Origin: Acinetobacter sp. ANC 5054
Lineage (GTDB): Bacteria > Pseudomonadota > Gammaproteobacteria > Pseudomonadales > Moraxellaceae
DNA length: 64,000 nucleotides
Direction: 5' to 3'
Assembly (NCBI RefSeq): GCF_002135295.1
Contig: NZ_NEGG01000002.1
Span: forward strand, 155,166-219,165
Shown here piece after piece: positions 55,687 to 64,000 of this stretch (the stretch's first letter is position 1; every line of letters starts with the position of its first letter). Under the pieces are notes generated by a model that searched no databases, was not told where the DNA came from, and saw only the letters and a program-made list of their open reading frames with translations. The translations under genes were made by a program, and so were the position numbers.

Positions 55687-57078
55687 TTATTGAATACGCA
55701 TACCGACCATTGCTGTTTGACCTTGACGAATTAAAGATACACGAGCGATGCTACCGTTTTTAAGCTCAGATACAACTTTCACAAATTCTTCTGCATTATT
55801 AATGACTTTATTATTGATTTGAGTAATCACATCACCTGATTGAATTCGAGCTTGTGAAGCAATTCCACCAGCACGTACATCTTGAATTAAAACCCCACCT
55901 TTAATACTAAGTTGGTTTAATTCATCTGCCGATAAATTGCGAATAGACACGCCAATCACTGGACCTTTTCGTACAGGTTCAACAGTTTCTTTTGCTGGCG
56001 TATCATCTGGTGCTGTAGCCAATGTTGCTGTAATGTTATGACGTTTATCATCACGCAAAACTTCCAATTGAATACTTTGGTTTGGACCAGTTCGGTTCAA
56101 GTAATTCAATAATTCGCCAGTACGAGAAATAGGCGTACCGTTAAATTTCAAAATAACATCACTCGCTTTTAAGCCCGCCTTGGCTGCAGGTGAACCTGGC
56201 ACAACTTGGGTAATTAAAGAGCCTTCAGGTTTAGATAAATTATACGACTCCGCCAAGTTGCGATCGACGTCTTGCATCATCACACCTAAATAAGCACGCG
56301 TAACTTTACCATTTTTCTTAAGTTGGTCAGCGACTTCCATGGCAACATCAATTGGAATCGAGAATGACAAGCCCATATAGCCGCCTGTACCACTAAAGAT
56401 ACGTGAGTTTACCCCAACGACTTCACCTGACTGATTAAACAAAGGTCCACCTGAGTTCCCTGGATTTAATGCAACATCCGTTTGAATAAATGGAACTGAT
56501 GTTTCCCCCATCATATTTCGCATTTTGGCACTCACAATGCCGGCAGAAGCAGAATAATCAAATCCGAACGGTGAGCCAATTGCAAGCACAGGCTCCCCGA
56601 CCCGTAATCGATCAACATTACCCGTTTTCAGTTCAGGGAAATTTGAGCCTTTTACTTTTAATAACGCAACATCGGTACGTTCATCACTACCCACTACAGT
56701 TGCATCAATTTCACGGCGGTCATTGAGTACAATCGTTACTTTAGAGGCATCCTCAACCACGTGATGATTTGTTAATAAATAACCATCTTTGCTAATAAAG
56801 AAAGCACTACCATAGGCGGTTTTTTCCTGTGGCATTTTTTGCTGCGGAATGATGACTTGATTACCAAAAAAGCGACGTAAAATATCAGGAACTTGTTGTT
56901 GAAGTAGCTCTTCTTGGCTGAGTTTTTTAACAACATTGACACTAACAACTGCAGGACTCACCTGCTCCACGAGATTTGAAAAATCTACAGGGCCTGCCGC
57001 TTGTGTCTGTGCAGCCGCAACTGTAAATACCGCTGCATATAATCCTTTTTGTACATACGATTTATTCATTGTTAGCAT
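55687..57078 (-). CDS. Periplasmic serine protease, DegP/MucD type
   Basis: Degrades or refolds misfolded envelope proteins. A 463-residue protein with a signal peptide (TQA-AGP). The trypsin-like domain has the triad His106 (TNHHVV), Asp136 (RTDVALL) and Ser209 (GNSGGPL). Two PDZ domains follow (about residues 265-355 and 375-463). Length and order fit DegP/MucD rather than single-PDZ DegS. The start may be Met1 or Met4 (57069). An envelope-stress promoter is expected but not identified. Confidence 0.93.
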   Translation of the reverse strand: MLTMNKSYVQKGLYAAVFTVAAAQTQAAGPVDFSNLVEQVSPAVVSVNVVKKLSQEELLQQQVPDILRRFFGNQVIIPQQKMPQEKTAYGSAFFISKDGYLLTNHHVVEDASKVTIVLNDRREIDATVVGSDERTDVALLKVKGSNFPELKTGNVDRLRVGEPVLAIGSPFGFDYSASAGIVSAKMRNMMGETSVPFIQTDVALNPGNSGGPLFNQSGEVVGVNSRIFSGTGGYMGLSFSIPIDVAMEVADQLKKNGKVTRAYLGVMMQDVDRNLAESYNLSKPEGSLITQVVPGSPAAKAGLKASDVILKFNGTPISRTGELLNYLNRTGPNQSIQLEVLRDDKRHNITATLATAPDDTPAKETVEPVRKGPVIGVSIRNLSADELNQLSIKGGVLIQDVRAGGIASQARIQSGDVITQINNKVINNAEEFVKVVSELKNGSIARVSLIRQGQTAMVGMRIQ

Positions 57079-57296
57079 TCACTCAAATTTGCTTATCATT
57101 TGAAATACGTTAGTTTTTATCACATTGCAAGTCATTGCTTCGTAATAAAATGTTTGATCATTTTTTATGAAAGCAAGCTTAAGCATTCCTTAATTATTAC
57201 CTATTTATGAATATTTTTCATTGTTTAGTCACTTTTTAGCCATTGCGTTTTTGTGTAAAAACGGTTGATATGACCGAACATTTTTAAAATTAGCTG

Positions 57297-58931
57297 ATGG
57301 ACATGTCTAATTTAAACACGACACATCATTTTGATGTGATTATTGTGGGAAGTGGCGGTGCTGGTCTAAGCCTCGCTTTATCATTACCAAATCATTTCAA
57401 AATTGCTGTTCTAGCAAAATCAACCTTGACCGATGCAAGTACTTATTTTGCGCAAGGTGGTGTTGCCGCAGTCCTTGATAAAACTGATTCGATTGAACAA
57501 CATATTGATGACACCATGATTGCAGGTGCACATTTATGTGAAATGGATGCAGTAAAGCAAACAGTTGAAGGTGGTAAACCTTCTGTTGATTTCTTATTGA
57601 ATCAAGGTGTGCAATTCACCTTAGATGAACAAGAACAACTACATCTCACGCGTGAAGGTGGTCATTCCCAGCGCCGTATTATTCATGCTGCCGATGCAAC
57701 GGGACGTGCAATTTCAACCACTTTAGTTGAGCGATCACAAGAAAAATCCAATATTCAAATTTTCGAAAATTATATTGCGATAGATTTAATTACAGCGCAA
57801 AAGCTGAATCCGAATGCAGAAAATCGTGCATTAGGTCTATATGCACTTGATGAAAAAAATGAAAAAGTTCATACCTTTTTAGCACCTTTTACCGCTTTGG
57901 CTTGTGGTGGTGCAATGAAAGCGTATCTCTACACTTCTAATCCTGACATTGCAACTGGCGATGGTATCGCAATGGCTTATCGTGCAGGTTGCCGTGTTGC
58001 CAATATGGAATTTAACCAATTCCATCCGACTTGCTTGTACCATCCACAAGCTCGTTCATTTTTAATTACTGAAGCCATGCGTGGAGAAGGAGCATATTTA
58101 CGTCTACCTGATGGTGAACGTTTTATGCTGCGTTTTGATGAACGTGCTGAACTTGCTCCACGTGATATCGTGGCGAGAGCAATTGACTATGAAATTAAAC
58201 GCCTCGGCATCCGTCATGTTTGGTTAGACATTACCCATAAACCCGCAGAATTTGTGAAAGAACATTTCCCAACGCTTTATGCACGTCTACTCGAACTTGG
58301 CATTGATATAACCCGTGAAATGATCCCAGTTGTGCCAGCTGCACATTATACCTGTGGTGGTGTGGTCGTCGATGAACACAGCCAAACGGATATTCCAGGC
58401 CTATATGCGATTGGTGAAACTTCATATACTGGTTTGCACGGGGCTAATCGTATGGCGAGTAACTCACTGCTTGAATGTTTCGTCTATGGTATGAGTGCAT
58501 CAGAACACATTAAAGCTAACTTTAGCCATCAACATATCCTTCCAACCGTACCGGATTGGGATGATTCACAAGTAACCAATCCTGATGAAGACGTCGTGAT
58601 TTTACAAAACTGGGACGAACTGCGTCAGACCATGTGGAACTATGTTGGAATTGTCCGAACCACCAAGCGTTTACACCGTGCACTCCATCGTATTGAAATG
58701 CTAAAAAGTGAAATCACCGAATACTACCAAGACTATCAAGTTAGTAAAAATTTGATTGAACTGCGTAATTTGGTTTTAGTTTCAGAAATGATCGTGCGCT
58801 GTGCCATGCAACGTAAAGAATCTCGAGGTCTACATTACACCTTAGATTATCCTGAACTTGGGCCAGAGCTGCGTAAAACTGTGCTGACGCCACCAAACTT
58901 CCAAGTCGAAACACCATTGGTTAATGTTTAA
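57297..58931 (+). CDS. nadB: L-aspartate oxidase
   Basis: FAD enzyme oxidising aspartate to iminoaspartate, first step of NAD synthesis. The 544 residues show the FAD loop [12 protein letters not shown] near residue 17, [13 protein letters not shown] near 58, the active-site region [19 protein letters not shown] near 121 and [22 protein letters not shown] near 362. Two close in-frame Met codons leave the exact start open. nadA and nadC are not next to it. Confidence 0.97.
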   Translation: MDMSNLNTTHHFDVIIVGSGGAGLSLALSLPNHFKIAVLAKSTLTDASTYFAQGGVAAVLDKTDSIEQHIDDTMIAGAHLCEMDAVKQTVEGGKPSVDFLLNQGVQFTLDEQEQLHLTREGGHSQRRIIHAADATGRAISTTLVERSQEKSNIQIFENYIAIDLITAQKLNPNAENRALGLYALDEKNEKVHTFLAPFTALACGGAMKAYLYTSNPDIATGDGIAMAYRAGCRVANMEFNQFHPTCLYHPQARSFLITEAMRGEGAYLRLPDGERFMLRFDERAELAPRDIVARAIDYEIKRLGIRHVWLDITHKPAEFVKEHFPTLYARLLELGIDITREMIPVVPAAHYTCGGVVVDEHSQTDIPGLYAIGETSYTGLHGANRMASNSLLECFVYGMSASEHIKANFSHQHILPTVPDWDDSQVTNPDEDVVILQNWDELRQTMWNYVGIVRTTKRLHRALHRIEMLKSEITEYYQDYQVSKNLIELRNLVLVSEMIVRCAMQRKESRGLHYTLDYPELGPELRKTVLTPPNFQVETPLVNV

Positions 58932-59013
58932 GTTCCATTTTCAAAATTTATTTAAATGTATAGGTCTGAAATAGCCCTATATTTTTTTAATATCAATATT
59001 TTGCAGCACAATT

Positions 59014-59445
59014 TTATCGACGTGGTGGGATTGAATAGGTGCCTGTGACATGAGCCACAGGTTCCTCCATTTGATGAATTGAATAAATCCATACTTCTGC
59101 AACTATCAGTGCTTTACCCACTTTTATTAACTTACAGATGCCACGCAAATCTTGACCTGCAACCGGCTTACGCAAAAAATTGATATTCATATTAGTGGTC
59201 ACAGCCAAACCAACAATACCAATTTCACCCAATATCGCCACATACATTGCAAAGTCAGCAAGGGTCATCATCGTCGGTCCAGAAATCGTGTTACCGGGTC
59301 TTAAGTCATTTTCAGCGACATGCCAAATTAAGCTCGCAGATCGATCACTAACGTCTTCAATGCTACAGCGTTGCAAACTTGGCTTAAACTCTTGTTGTAA
59401 AAACTTAATGATGTCCTGCTTGGTACTTTGCATAAAAAAAATCAT
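59014..59445 (-). CDS. PaaI-like thioesterase
   Basis: A 143-residue hotdog-fold protein. The segment NTISGPTMMTLADFAMYVAILG near residue 50 takes the place of the HGG-type catalytic loop, so the active-site chemistry differs from the protein at 45.4 kb. The start may be at 59445 or at Met5 (59433). The substrate is unknown. It faces nadB tail to tail. Confidence 0.85.
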   Translation of the reverse strand: MIFFMQSTKQDIIKFLQQEFKPSLQRCSIEDVSDRSASLIWHVAENDLRPGNTISGPTMMTLADFAMYVAILGEIGIVGLAVTTNMNINFLRKPVAGQDLRGICKLIKVGKALIVAEVWIYSIHQMEEPVAHVTGTYSIPPRR

Positions 59446-59503
59446 CCATAACTTTTGCTATGAATAATTTTTAAATCATCTACTTAAATAATGCTATGGC
59501 ATT

Positions 59504-60115
59504 TTAGACTTGTTGTAGAAATGACAATGCCTGCTCAAATACCTGCTCAGGTGCTTGGGTCGCATCTAAGCGTTTCATTCGCTCAGGACTTTTTTGATGA
59601 ATTTCGGCAAATCCAGAACGTACTTTCTCAAAGAAAGTTGCTTTCTCTTGTTCAAAACGATCCAGCGCTCCGCGTTCTCTTGCTCGAAGCATGCCCGTTT
59701 CAATTGGCGCATCAAGCCAAAAGGTTATATCTGGCATACGCGCGACAAAACTTTCATTTAAAACATTCAGTTTTTCACGGTCCAAACCACGCCCAGCACA
59801 TTGGTATGCAAAGCTTGAATCAGTAAAACGATCACACAGTACGATTTTCCCTTCCGCCAAGGCTGGCAAAATCACACGTTCTAAATGCTGGGCACGTGCA
59901 GCATACATCAACAACAATTCAGTATCATTGCTCATCGCCTCATCATGATTTACAGCTAAAAGTAGTGAACGAATTTGTTCTGCCATGGGTGTGCCACCTG
60001 GTTCACGGGTCAGCACAACATTTTTCTCTAATGCTTGGAAATGATCATGTAATTTTCGGATAAGTGTGGTTTTACCTACACCTTCCGTGCCTTCAAAGCT
60101 GATAAACATGCTCAC
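59504..60115 (-). CDS. tmk: Thymidylate kinase
   Basis: Phosphorylates dTMP to dTDP. The 203 residues have the P-loop FEGTEGVGKTT near residue 6, the DRF/DRFTDSS motif near 95 and a lid with RGALDRFEQE, the E. coli-like class II arrangement in which the lid carries the catalytic basic residue. It is third gene of pabC-mltG-tmk, three bases after mltG. Confidence 0.96.
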   Translation of the reverse strand: MSMFISFEGTEGVGKTTLIRKLHDHFQALEKNVVLTREPGGTPMAEQIRSLLLAVNHDEAMSNDTELLLMYAARAQHLERVILPALAEGKIVLCDRFTDSSFAYQCAGRGLDREKLNVLNESFVARMPDITFWLDAPIETGMLRARERGALDRFEQEKATFFEKVRSGFAEIHQKSPERMKRLDATQAPEQVFEQALSFLQQV

Positions 60116-60118
60116 TCC

Positions 60119-61171
60119 TTAATTTTTCGCACGAATCACAGATAAATACTCTTGTACCGCACGGTTATGATCTTGCAAATTGCTGGTAAATTTATGCCCA
60201 CCATTCCCCGTTGCCACAAAATACACATTGTCCGATGAGTCTGGATGCATTGCAGCTTCAATGGCTTTTTGACTTGGTAAGGCAATTGGTGTTGGCGGTA
60301 AGCCATTAATCGTATAGGTATTATAAGCAGTTGGTGTACGCAAATCTTGACGCGTGATATTACCTTTATAGTTATCACCCATACCATAAATCACAGTTGG
60401 ATCAGTTTGTAGGCGCATCCCTTGTTGTAGACGACGCACAAACACACCTGAAACTTGTTGTAGCTCGCTATCCACACTGGTTTCTTTTTCAATAATCGAC
60501 GCCATAATTAAGGCTTCATATTTATCTTTATAAGGTAATCCAGTTGCACGGTTTTCCCATGCACGATCCAAAGCTTTCACTTGGCGAAGGTACAAATCTT
60601 TTAAAATTTTACGATCTGTTTCGCCTTTGGCAAAAAAGTAAGTGTTTGGTGCAAACAACCCTTCAGGATGTGAATAAGGAATATTCAACTCCTTTAAAAT
60701 TTGCTCATAGGGCAATTTTCCAATTTCATGCGTTACGAGCGGGTCAGCATTCAACGCATCTATCAATTGCTTAAAGCTTGTGCCTTCAATTACCAAAATT
60801 CGGTTCATTTGCGCATTTTCAGAATTTGATATCAAATCCATGACTTCACGCACACTCATACCTTGATGAATTTCATAAACGCCTGCTTTCAAAGTGTCAT
60901 TGATTATGAATTTCTGATATAGCTTTAAAATGATCGGAAAACTGACCTGCTTTTCTTTGGCTAAACGGTCAATAAATCCTGAATAGGTATCGCCTGTCCC
61001 AATGGCCAACATCTGCTTCTTGCCCTCAACGGGATAGCTTTTAAATAGGCTAGACCACAGTAATACAACAACCAGTACAAGTAGCCCAAGACCTGCTACC
61101 AATATAGCTTTGAGTGGTAAAGCACGTTGATTTGGCTTTTTCTTTTTCGATTTTTTTGGGGCAGTAGACAT
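60119..61171 (-). CDS. mltG: Endolytic murein transglycosylase MltG
   Basis: Inner-membrane enzyme that cuts nascent glycan strands and limits their length. A basic N-terminus and one helix (about residues 22-44) precede a YceG domain. The catalytic Glu lies in MASIIEKETSVDSE near residue 228, followed by LQTDPTVIYG and ALPSQKAIEAAMHP. Its ATG nearly touches the pabC stop, and tmk follows, the conserved gammaproteobacterial order. Confidence 0.95.
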   Translation of the reverse strand: MSTAPKKSKKKKPNQRALPLKAILVAGLGLLVLVVVLLWSSLFKSYPVEGKKQMLAIGTGDTYSGFIDRLAKEKQVSFPIILKLYQKFIINDTLKAGVYEIHQGMSVREVMDLISNSENAQMNRILVIEGTSFKQLIDALNADPLVTHEIGKLPYEQILKELNIPYSHPEGLFAPNTYFFAKGETDRKILKDLYLRQVKALDRAWENRATGLPYKDKYEALIMASIIEKETSVDSELQQVSGVFVRRLQQGMRLQTDPTVIYGMGDNYKGNITRQDLRTPTAYNTYTINGLPPTPIALPSQKAIEAAMHPDSSDNVYFVATGNGGHKFTSNLQDHNRAVQEYLSVIRAKN

Positions 61172-61172
61172 A

Positions 61173-61997
61173 TTAACGAATCTGACTTAATTGAAGCGTA
61201 TGGAAAAGTTCAATACAGGCTTGAACATCTAAATCAACTCCATCTAGAGTTGAAACAATTTTCATTGGACTCAAAGCATTACAGAAAAAAACACTCTGAA
61301 ATTGGCTAATTTCATCCATCCTGACGTGGCGGGTGATACAACGTATGCCAAATTGCTGCATCCGTTTTAAAATTTCAGCACGCATCACACCATGCACGCC
61401 ATTATAGCGAAGTTCAGGCGTAATCCACGTGTCATTTATACGAATGAAACAATTACTGCTCACACCTTCAACAACGGTGCCCTGCACATCGGTCACAATC
61501 GCTTCAAGCCAAGCTTTCTCATCTAGCTCAGCTTTGAGCATCACTTGTTCAAGTCGATTTAATGATTTTAGCCCGACTAAACTGGGCATGGTCAGCCCCA
61601 TGGCTTGATTCAAAACACCACTGTCGATGATGTCATATTGAAAATCTGCAAGTGTTTTGGGGTAATAAAACACCCATACATCGGCAGGGTGTTCTGGCAA
61701 GCTATAACCTCGCTGCCCTTCGCCACGACTGATGACAATTTTCAAAGTGCCATTGACCGTTTCTTGTTGACGCAAAATTTTTAGTGTTTGTTCGATCAAG
61801 TCTAAATTTGCATCTAATTTTAAGCGCTCATTACTCAGCTTTAAGCGTGACAGATGCAACGCCGCCAGCTCAATTTGCCCTTGACGAATACGTGCAGTCG
61901 TAAAACAACCATCGCCATAATGAAATGCACGATCCAGCAAATCGATCTGTTCAATGCGTTGTGCATTTTTAAAACACTGCATATTCTGCTGCCCCAT
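61173..61997 (-). CDS. pabC: Aminodeoxychorismate lyase
   Basis: PLP enzyme releasing pyruvate from 4-amino-4-deoxychorismate to give p-aminobenzoate for folate. The 274-residue fold-type IV protein begins with the family pattern DRAFHYGDGCFTT and has the PLP Lys in GLKSLNRLEQV near residue 148 and a late EGVSSNCFIRI. The TrpG amidotransferase at 10.3 kb probably supplies the ammonia for the preceding step. Confidence 0.93.
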   Translation of the reverse strand: MGQQNMQCFKNAQRIEQIDLLDRAFHYGDGCFTTARIRQGQIELAALHLSRLKLSNERLKLDANLDLIEQTLKILRQQETVNGTLKIVISRGEGQRGYSLPEHPADVWVFYYPKTLADFQYDIIDSGVLNQAMGLTMPSLVGLKSLNRLEQVMLKAELDEKAWLEAIVTDVQGTVVEGVSSNCFIRINDTWITPELRYNGVHGVMRAEILKRMQQFGIRCITRHVRMDEISQFQSVFFCNALSPMKIVSTLDGVDLDVQACIELFHTLQLSQIR

Positions 61998-62039
61998 TCT
62001 AATAGCGCTATTTTAGAAAATTATGCACCACCATATATT

Positions 62040-62090
62040 TCTTTTTTGTTTATATAAAATTCTTTTTTAATTATTTTTTCTGGATTCAAA
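62040..62090 (+). promoter_or_regulatory. Duplicated AT-rich promoter region of sbp copy 1
   Basis: The stretch TATATAAAATTC-T6-AATTATTTTTT around 62049-62080 recurs with few changes at 63232-63262, in front of the second copy. It probably contains the promoter and any activator site, possibly for CysB; the boundaries are not certain. Confidence 0.5.
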
Positions 62091-62143
62091 CTCTCGATAT
62101 TCTTGCCTCATCCAAAAAAACTTCTAGAAAAATGAGGCAAACA

Positions 62144-63151
62144 ATGAAAATTGCAAAACTTAAAATTGGGGTAATTGCTGCACTACTTTCTGCGACAGCG
62201 TTGAGTGTTTCAGCAAAAGACTTTCTAAATGTGTCATACGATCCAACTCGTGAGCTCTATGACAATTTTAATAAAGAATTTGGTGCTTACTGGAAAAAGA
62301 CCACAGGACAAGACATTAACTACAAACAATCACATGGTGGCTCAGGCAAGCAAGCCCGTGCCGTAATTGATGGCTTAGATGCAGACGTCGTGACTTTAGC
62401 CTTGGCGGCAGATATTGATGAAATTGCTGAACGTGGTTTATTGCCGAAAGATTGGCAAAAGAAATTTCCACAAAACTCTACACCGTATACTTCAACCATT
62501 GTGTTCCTTGTGCGTAAAGGCAATCCAAAAGGCATTAAAGACTGGGGTGACTTAACCAAATCGGGTGTCGAAATTATCACCCCAAACCCGAAAACTTCAG
62601 GTGGCGCACGCTGGAACTACTTAGCTGCATGGGCTTGGGCGCGACATCAACCAGCAGGGAATGATGCCAAAGCTCAAGAATTTGTTCGTCAAATCTATAA
62701 ACAAACCAAAGTGCTGGATTCTGGTGCGCGCGGCGCGACAACCACTTTTGCAGAGCGCGGTATAGGTGATGTGCTATTGGCTTGGGAAAATGAAGCGCAT
62801 TTAGCCGTCCGTGAACAACCCGGTAAATTTGAAATTATCACGCCTTCTTTGTCCATCTTGGCTGAGCCACCTGTCGCAATCGTAGAAAAGAATGCCAAGA
62901 AAGACGGTAATGAAAACTTGGCCAAAGCCTATCTGAACTATCTATACTCACCTGCTGGTCAAACTGTTGCGGCACAAAATTACTATCGTCCACGTAATGC
63001 CACTGTCTTAGCCAAATATAAAAATGTATTTAAGCCATTAAAACTTGTCACTATTGATAAAGAATTTGGTGGTTGGGGCAAAGTACAGAATAAGCATTTT
63101 GAAAATGGCGGTATTTTCGATCAAATTGTGAAAGCCAATAATACAAAATAA
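62144..63151 (+). CDS. sbp: Sulfate ABC transporter substrate-binding protein
   Basis: Periplasmic protein that binds sulfate (or thiosulfate) for the CysTWA importer. A signal peptide (SVSA-KDF) precedes a 335-residue Sbp/CysP-type protein with [57 protein letters not shown] and PPVAIV. I start at the ATG at 62144, which has GAGG just upstream; an ATG at 62132 lies before it. A close paralogue follows 175 bp downstream. Confidence 0.95.
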   Translation: MKIAKLKIGVIAALLSATALSVSAKDFLNVSYDPTRELYDNFNKEFGAYWKKTTGQDINYKQSHGGSGKQARAVIDGLDADVVTLALAADIDEIAERGLLPKDWQKKFPQNSTPYTSTIVFLVRKGNPKGIKDWGDLTKSGVEIITPNPKTSGGARWNYLAAWAWARHQPAGNDAKAQEFVRQIYKQTKVLDSGARGATTTFAERGIGDVLLAWENEAHLAVREQPGKFEIITPSLSILAEPPVAIVEKNAKKDGNENLAKAYLNYLYSPAGQTVAAQNYYRPRNATVLAKYKNVFKPLKLVTIDKEFGGWGKVQNKHFENGGIFDQIVKANNTK

Positions 63152-63166
63152 TTCTTAAAAATCGAG

Positions 63167-63203
63167 AGCATCGCCTGATTCATATCGGTCGATGCTTTTT
63201 TTT
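63167..63203 (+). terminator. Terminator after sbp copy 1
   Basis: AGCATCG and CGATGCT pair around a 16-nt loop, followed by eight Ts. The two sbp genes are therefore separate transcripts. Confidence 0.75.
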
Positions 63204-63231
63204 AACTTTAAAATGTATTATCTTTTTTATT

Positions 63232-63262
63232 CATATAAAATTCGTTTTTAATTATTTTTTAT
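63232..63262 (+). promoter_or_regulatory. Duplicated AT-rich promoter region of sbp copy 2
   Basis: CATATAAAATTCGTTTTTAA followed by TTATTTTTT closely matches the region in front of copy 1, at a similar distance from the start codon. Confidence 0.5.
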
Positions 63263-63325
63263 GCATAAAGAATAGCGCTATCCTGCATCCAAGTTACAAG
63301 CATATGTAAAAAGATTGAGGTTCGC

Positions 63326-64000
63326 ATGAGCATTTCTACAAAACTAAAAGTTGGTGTACTCGCAGCAGTAATTTCAACCATTTCATTGGGCGCTGCAGCA
63401 AGAGACTTTTTAAACGTTTCATATGATCCAACACGTGAATTGTACGAAAATGTGAATAAAGACTTCAGCAAATATTGGGAAAGCCGTACTGGTCAAAAAA
63501 TTAATTTTAAACAATCACATGGTGGATCAGGTAAACAAGCGCGTTCTGTAATTGATGGTTTAGATGCTGATGTGGTGACTTTAGCTTTAGCTGCAGACAT
63601 TGATGTGATTGCAGAAAAAACCAAACTACTCCCAACAGATTGGCAAAAGAAACTACCGCATAACTCAACACCTTATACCTCAACCATTGTGTTCCTTGTG
63701 CGTAAAGGCAATCCAAAAGGCATTAAAGACTGGGGCGACTTAGTTAAACCAAATGTCGGCATTATCACACCTAATCCTAAAACGTCAGGTGGTGCGCGTT
63801 GGAACTATTTAGCTGCTTGGGCATGGGCGAAGCACCAAACGGGTGGTAACGATGCAACTGCACAAGAGTTTGTACGCAAAATCTTTAAAAACACCAAAGT
63901 ACTGGATTCAGGTGCGCGTGGTTCAACCACTACTTTTGCTGAACGTGGCATTGGTGATGTGTTATTGGCTTGGGAAAATGAGGCACATTTAGCCATTCGT
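63326..64000 (+). CDS. Second sulfate-binding protein, partial
   Basis: A tandem paralogue of sbp cut by the right edge after 225 codons. It starts at the ATG at 63326 with TTGAGG upstream and a signal peptide (LGAAA-RDF). The mature part is about 80 percent identical by eye to copy 1 in [56 protein letters not shown] and [23 protein letters not shown]. It may differ in ligand (sulfate, thiosulfate) or only in dosage. No stop codon interrupts the visible part. Confidence 0.93.
   Translation, partial: MSISTKLKVGVLAAVISTISLGAAARDFLNVSYDPTRELYENVNKDFSKYWESRTGQKINFKQSHGGSGKQARSVIDGLDADVVTLALAADIDVIAEKTKLLPTDWQKKLPHNSTPYTSTIVFLVRKGNPKGIKDWGDLVKPNVGIITPNPKTSGGARWNYLAAWAWAKHQTGGNDATAQEFVRKIFKNTKVLDSGARGSTTTFAERGIGDVLLAWENEAHLAIR

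Overview
The window looks like chromosomal DNA of an Acinetobacter species (Moraxellaceae, Gammaproteobacteria). The evidence is low GC content, the split trpGDC cluster without trpE, the gene order lepA-lepB-DUF4845-rnc-era-recO-pdxJ-miaE, and many small families typical of Acinetobacter. I cannot name the species. There is no insertion sequence, integrase, phage gene, CRISPR array or rRNA. Almost everything is core chromosome, so the interest lies mainly in regulatory sites, RNA genes and gene remnants.

Layout. 1-2.4 kb: a frameshifted Sel1-repeat gene cut by the left edge, then four tRNA-Asn genes (a fifth copy lies at 46.6 kb). 2.4-9.4 kb: a DUF2726 protein, a small membrane protein, a secreted lipase-like lipoprotein, ubiC-ubiA (first steps of ubiquinone synthesis), a polysaccharide deacetylase and glnA. 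9.4-10.3 kb: the glnA control region, with a sigma-54 promoter and NtrC-like sites. 10.3-15.4 kb: trpGDC, a Sel1 protein, an Smr protein, folE and a cupin. 15.5-21.5 kb (minus strand): a globin-coupled diguanylate cyclase, a DUF4105 envelope protein, a DUF3015 protein, a DUF817 membrane protein and hemE. 21.7-25 kb: an L,D-transpeptidase, an unknown exported protein and a pirin.

25-29 kb: a TetR regulator and a membrane protein that share a 14-bp palindromic operator, a predicted small RNA, glutamate dehydrogenase, a remnant of hutG (histidine degradation) and tRNA-Arg(CCG). 29.2-36.3 kb (plus strand): an ABC exporter with queF and an unknown gene, then cell-wall genes (rodA, mltB, rlpA) and an Mpo1-like protein. 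36.3-41.2 kb (minus strand): azlD-azlC with an AraC regulator, a DUF3465 protein, tsf and rpsB. 41.2-46.6 kb: map, aspC, an EamA transporter, a GFA protein, a thioesterase and an unknown protein. 46.8-55.6 kb (minus strand): a DUF4198 protein with a possible Fur box, then the lepA-to-miaE cluster (protein export, RNA processing, GTPase, repair, pyridoxine, tRNA modification). 55.6-64 kb: a DegP/MucD-type protease, nadB, a thioesterase, pabC-mltG-tmk, and two tandem sulfate-binding protein genes, the second cut by the right edge.

Functional links. TrpG probably serves both tryptophan and folate synthesis, with PabC at 61 kb finishing p-aminobenzoate and FolE starting the pterin branch. RodA, MltB, RlpA, MltG, the L,D-transpeptidase and the deacetylase all concern the cell wall. 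GlnA and glutamate dehydrogenase handle ammonia and glutamate; the hutG remnant just upstream of the dehydrogenase suggests a histidine-degradation locus once stood there. I found no clear new multi-gene defence or mobile system. The best candidates for undescribed biology are the small RNA at 26.6-26.7 kb, the TetR/membrane-protein pair, and the DUF4105/DUF3015 exported proteins.
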